6,342 bases of DNA, taken from contig WAQC01000097.1 of assembly GCA_015520425.1 (NCBI GenBank), forward strand, positions 1 to 6,342, in the 5' to 3' direction. This DNA is from Candidatus Pelearchaeum sp. GTDB lineage: Archaea; Thermoproteota; Nitrososphaeria_A; Caldarchaeales; Caldarchaeaceae. Under the pieces are notes generated by a model, which had not been told where the DNA came from, did not search any database, and was given only the letters and a program-made list of their open reading frames with translations. Positions 4,556-6,342 of this stretch are shown piece after piece; the stretch's first letter is position 1, and each line of letters opens with the position of its first letter. Made by a program: the position numbers and the translations under genes.

Positions 4556-6342
4556 TTAGCGCTGTTTTACCTGCATCATGTTCCATGTTCTCTTTATCTC
4601 TTCTAGGCTTTCTGGATTCTCTAGCGCTGACACGTCTCCCAGCTCGCCGCCTAGTATGGCGGTCCTAACAAGCCTGCGCATAATCTTTCCAGACCTTGTT
4701 CTGGGGAGGCTGCTCACGACCACCACGCGGCTGGGGGCGAAAGCCTTGCCCAGCCTCCTGCTAACATGCTCTACGACATCCCGCTCAAAGTTCTCATTAA
4801 CCTGTGCATGTTGTTTTAGTGTTATGAAGCACACTATCTCCTCTCCTTTAACCTGGCTAGGCACCCCTATACACGCTGACTCAGCTATTGATGGGTGGCT
4901 GTTGAGGACAGACTCTATCTCCGCAGGCCCTATCCTCTTCCCAGCAACCTTTATCGTATCGTCCGCGCGGCCGTGTAGATACCAGTGTCCGTCGCTGTCT
5001 ATTGACGCCCAGTCCCCATGATACCACACTCCTGGGAACCGCGTCCAGTATGTTTCTATGTAGCGCTGGGGGTCTCGCCAGAATCCGCGCGTCATGGATG
5101 GGGCTGGCTTCTTGCACACTAGGTAGCCAACCTCGCCGCGTACTGGCCTGCCCTGTTCGTCAAAGACATCCACATCCATACCCAGGCCTGGGCCCCAGAG
5201 TGTTGAGGGTTTAAGCTCCACGACTGGTGAGGGTAGGAGGAAGCAGCCGAACAGCTCCGTGCCACCTGTGAGGTTTATGATGGGGCAGCGCTCGTCCCCA
5301 ACGACCTTCATTAGCCACATCCAGGAGTCTGGGTCTATCGGCTCGCCAGTATTGCCCATAACGCGGAGGCAAGAGAGGTCATGCTTTTTGACGAATTCAT
5401 CGCCATAGCGTTTGAGCATCCTGACAACGGTAGCTGATAAGCCTAGATGGGTTATGTTCTGCTCCTCTATTAAGCGCCATAATCTATCTGGCCCTGGATA
5501 GTCTATTGCGCCCTCAAAGATTAGGTGCGTAGCCCCGCGCTGCTGCGCTCCTATAATCTGCCAGGGCCCCATCATCCAGCCAATGTCGGTTACCCACATT
5601 AGTATATCGCCCATCTTGAGGTCTAGGTTTAGGTGGATTTCCTTAGAGGGTTGGAGGAGCGCTCCTATGTGGGAGATGACCGCTCCCTTGGGCTTTCCAG
5701 TAGTTCCAGAGGTGTATAAGAGGAGCGCTGGGTCGTTTGAGCCTACGGGTGTTGTCTCGCAGCGTGATGACTGGCCGCGTACGGCGTCGTGGAAGTAAAT
5801 CTCACGTTTCTCGTCTAGAGCTATTTCTTCATCGCTGAAGCGCTGAACTACCACGTTAAGGGGACGGACATTAGCTATCTTCTCGGCCTCATCTAGGCTG
5901 GGCTTCGCCGAAATACGCGCACCCCGCCTAAGATAGTAATCAACCGTAACAACAACCTTAGGCTGCGCATCGGCTAGACGGGTAGCTACGGCTTGTGGTG
6001 CGAAGCCTGAGAATATGGGTGTGAATACTGCTCCGAGCTTGAGGGTTGCGAGCATGGTTATTATCGTTTCGGGGAGCATGGGTATGTATGAAGCAACCAC
6101 ATCACCGCGAGAGACGCCTACACTTTTGAGGAAGTTGGCAAACTGATTAACAAGACGATTTAACTGGCCATAAGTATATTGTTGTATGGCGCCGTCCTCG
6201 CCAGCCCAGATAAACGCGAGGTTATTCCTATGCGGAGAACCTGCATGAACGTCAAGTATGTTATGAACCACGTTAACCTCGCCGCCGATGAACCAGTCAG
6301 CCCACTCAACGCCGCGTGAGGTGTCAAGAACCTTCTCATACT
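4556..6342 (-). CDS. AMP-forming acyl-CoA synthetase, acetyl-CoA synthetase-like, 5' end beyond the window
   Basis: The enzyme adenylates a carboxylic acid with ATP and transfers the acyl group to CoA. The frame stays open to the right edge: before GTG at 6271 it reads GVEWADWFIGGEVN, the N-terminal domain typical of acetyl-CoA synthetases, so that GTG is internal and the gene is 5'-partial. 594 residues are visible, numbered here from Tyr at 6338-6340; family length is about 600-660. Motifs in order are YTSGTTGKPKG (209-219, phosphate loop), NLTGGTEL (356-363), YHGDW (440-444, ribose-binding Asp), GRADDTIKVAGKRIG (457-471, hinge) and RTRSGK (547-552), whose K552 is the catalytic lysine and usual acetylation target. 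Glycine 359 (codon 5264-5266) replaces the tryptophan that restricts acetyl-CoA synthetases to acetate, so a larger acid such as propionate, hydroxybutyrate or a medium-chain acid is likely. The epimerase gene lies 45 bases downstream. The substrate is inferred. Confidence 0.9.
   Translation of the reverse strand, partial: YEKVLDTSRGVEWADWFIGGEVNVVHNILDVHAGSPHRNNLAFIWAGEDGAIQQYTYGQLNRLVNQFANFLKSVGVSRGDVVASYIPMLPETIITMLATLKLGAVFTPIFSGFAPQAVATRLADAQPKVVVTVDYYLRRGARISAKPSLDEAEKIANVRPLNVVVQRFSDEEIALDEKREIYFHDAVRGQSSRCETTPVGSNDPALLLYTSGTTGKPKGAVISHIGALLQPSKEIHLNLDLKMGDILMWVTDIGWMMGPWQIIGAQQRGATHLIFEGAIDYPGPDRLWRLIEEQNITHLGLSATVVRMLKRYGDEFVKKHDLSCLRVMGNTGEPIDPDSWMWLMKVVGDERCPIINLTGGTELFGCFLLPSPVVELKPSTLWGPGLGMDVDVFDEQGRPVRGEVGYLVCKKPAPSMTRGFWRDPQRYIETYWTRFPGVWYHGDWASIDSDGHWYLHGRADDTIKVAGKRIGPAEIESVLNSHPSIAESACIGVPSQVKGEEIVCFITLKQHAQVNENFERDVVEHVSRRLGKAFAPSRVVVVSSLPRTRSGKIMRRLVRTAILGGELGDVSALENPESLEEIKRTWNMMQVKQR

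Noticed and set aside
3926..5141. CTCGCCGCGT repeated three times (3926-3935, 4292-4301, 5132-5141)
   Set aside because: Each copy encodes Arg-Gly-Glu in frame on the minus strand with the same preferred codons (CGC GGC GAG), so coding explains it.

Overview
The window looks archaeal, most likely a thermophilic Thermoproteota-like lineage (Nitrososphaeria, Aigarchaeota or Bathyarchaeia relatives are candidates; I cannot place it further). The evidence is a KaiC/RecA-type ATPase, a DUF835 domain (largely archaeal), heavy use of ATA (Ile) and AGG/AGA (Arg) codons, a TATA box at the right distance for a leaderless start, and very dense packing. No stretch over 50 bases lacks a gene. I see no RNA genes, CRISPR arrays, insertion sequences or long repeats.

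Left half, plus strand (2-3398): a tight operon. It opens with the last 45 residues of a protein ending in a swivelling phosphohistidine-type domain (PEP-utiliser mobile region). Next is a 383-residue protein I do not recognise, overlapping by 17 bases a divergent cis-prenyltransferase-fold protein. Then, with no gap, comes a seven-helix membrane protein carrying a cytoplasmic DUF835 domain. Each of these three starts has a strong Shine-Dalgarno sequence 11 bases upstream. The grouping suggests an isoprenoid or membrane-linked function, but no substrate can be named.

Right half, minus strand (3395-6342): an AMP-forming acyl-CoA synthetase whose 5' end runs off the right edge, then methylmalonyl-CoA epimerase with its own probable leaderless promoter, then a single-domain KaiC-like ATPase. 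The first two genes suggest activation of a short or medium carboxylic acid and passage through methylmalonyl-CoA to succinyl-CoA. The synthetase has glycine where acetyl-CoA synthetases have the acetate-limiting tryptophan, so acetate is probably not its main substrate.

The two halves converge at 3395-3398, where the stop codons of the DUF835 receptor and the KaiC-like ATPase overlap. The two proteins resemble each other along their nucleotide-binding-fold segments, and DUF835 looks like a RecA/KaiC fold whose P-loop has decayed. The most interesting points are that relationship, the divergent prenyltransferase with its unknown coupled partner, the synthetase specificity change, and block-like switching between T-ending and C-ending codons within genes.
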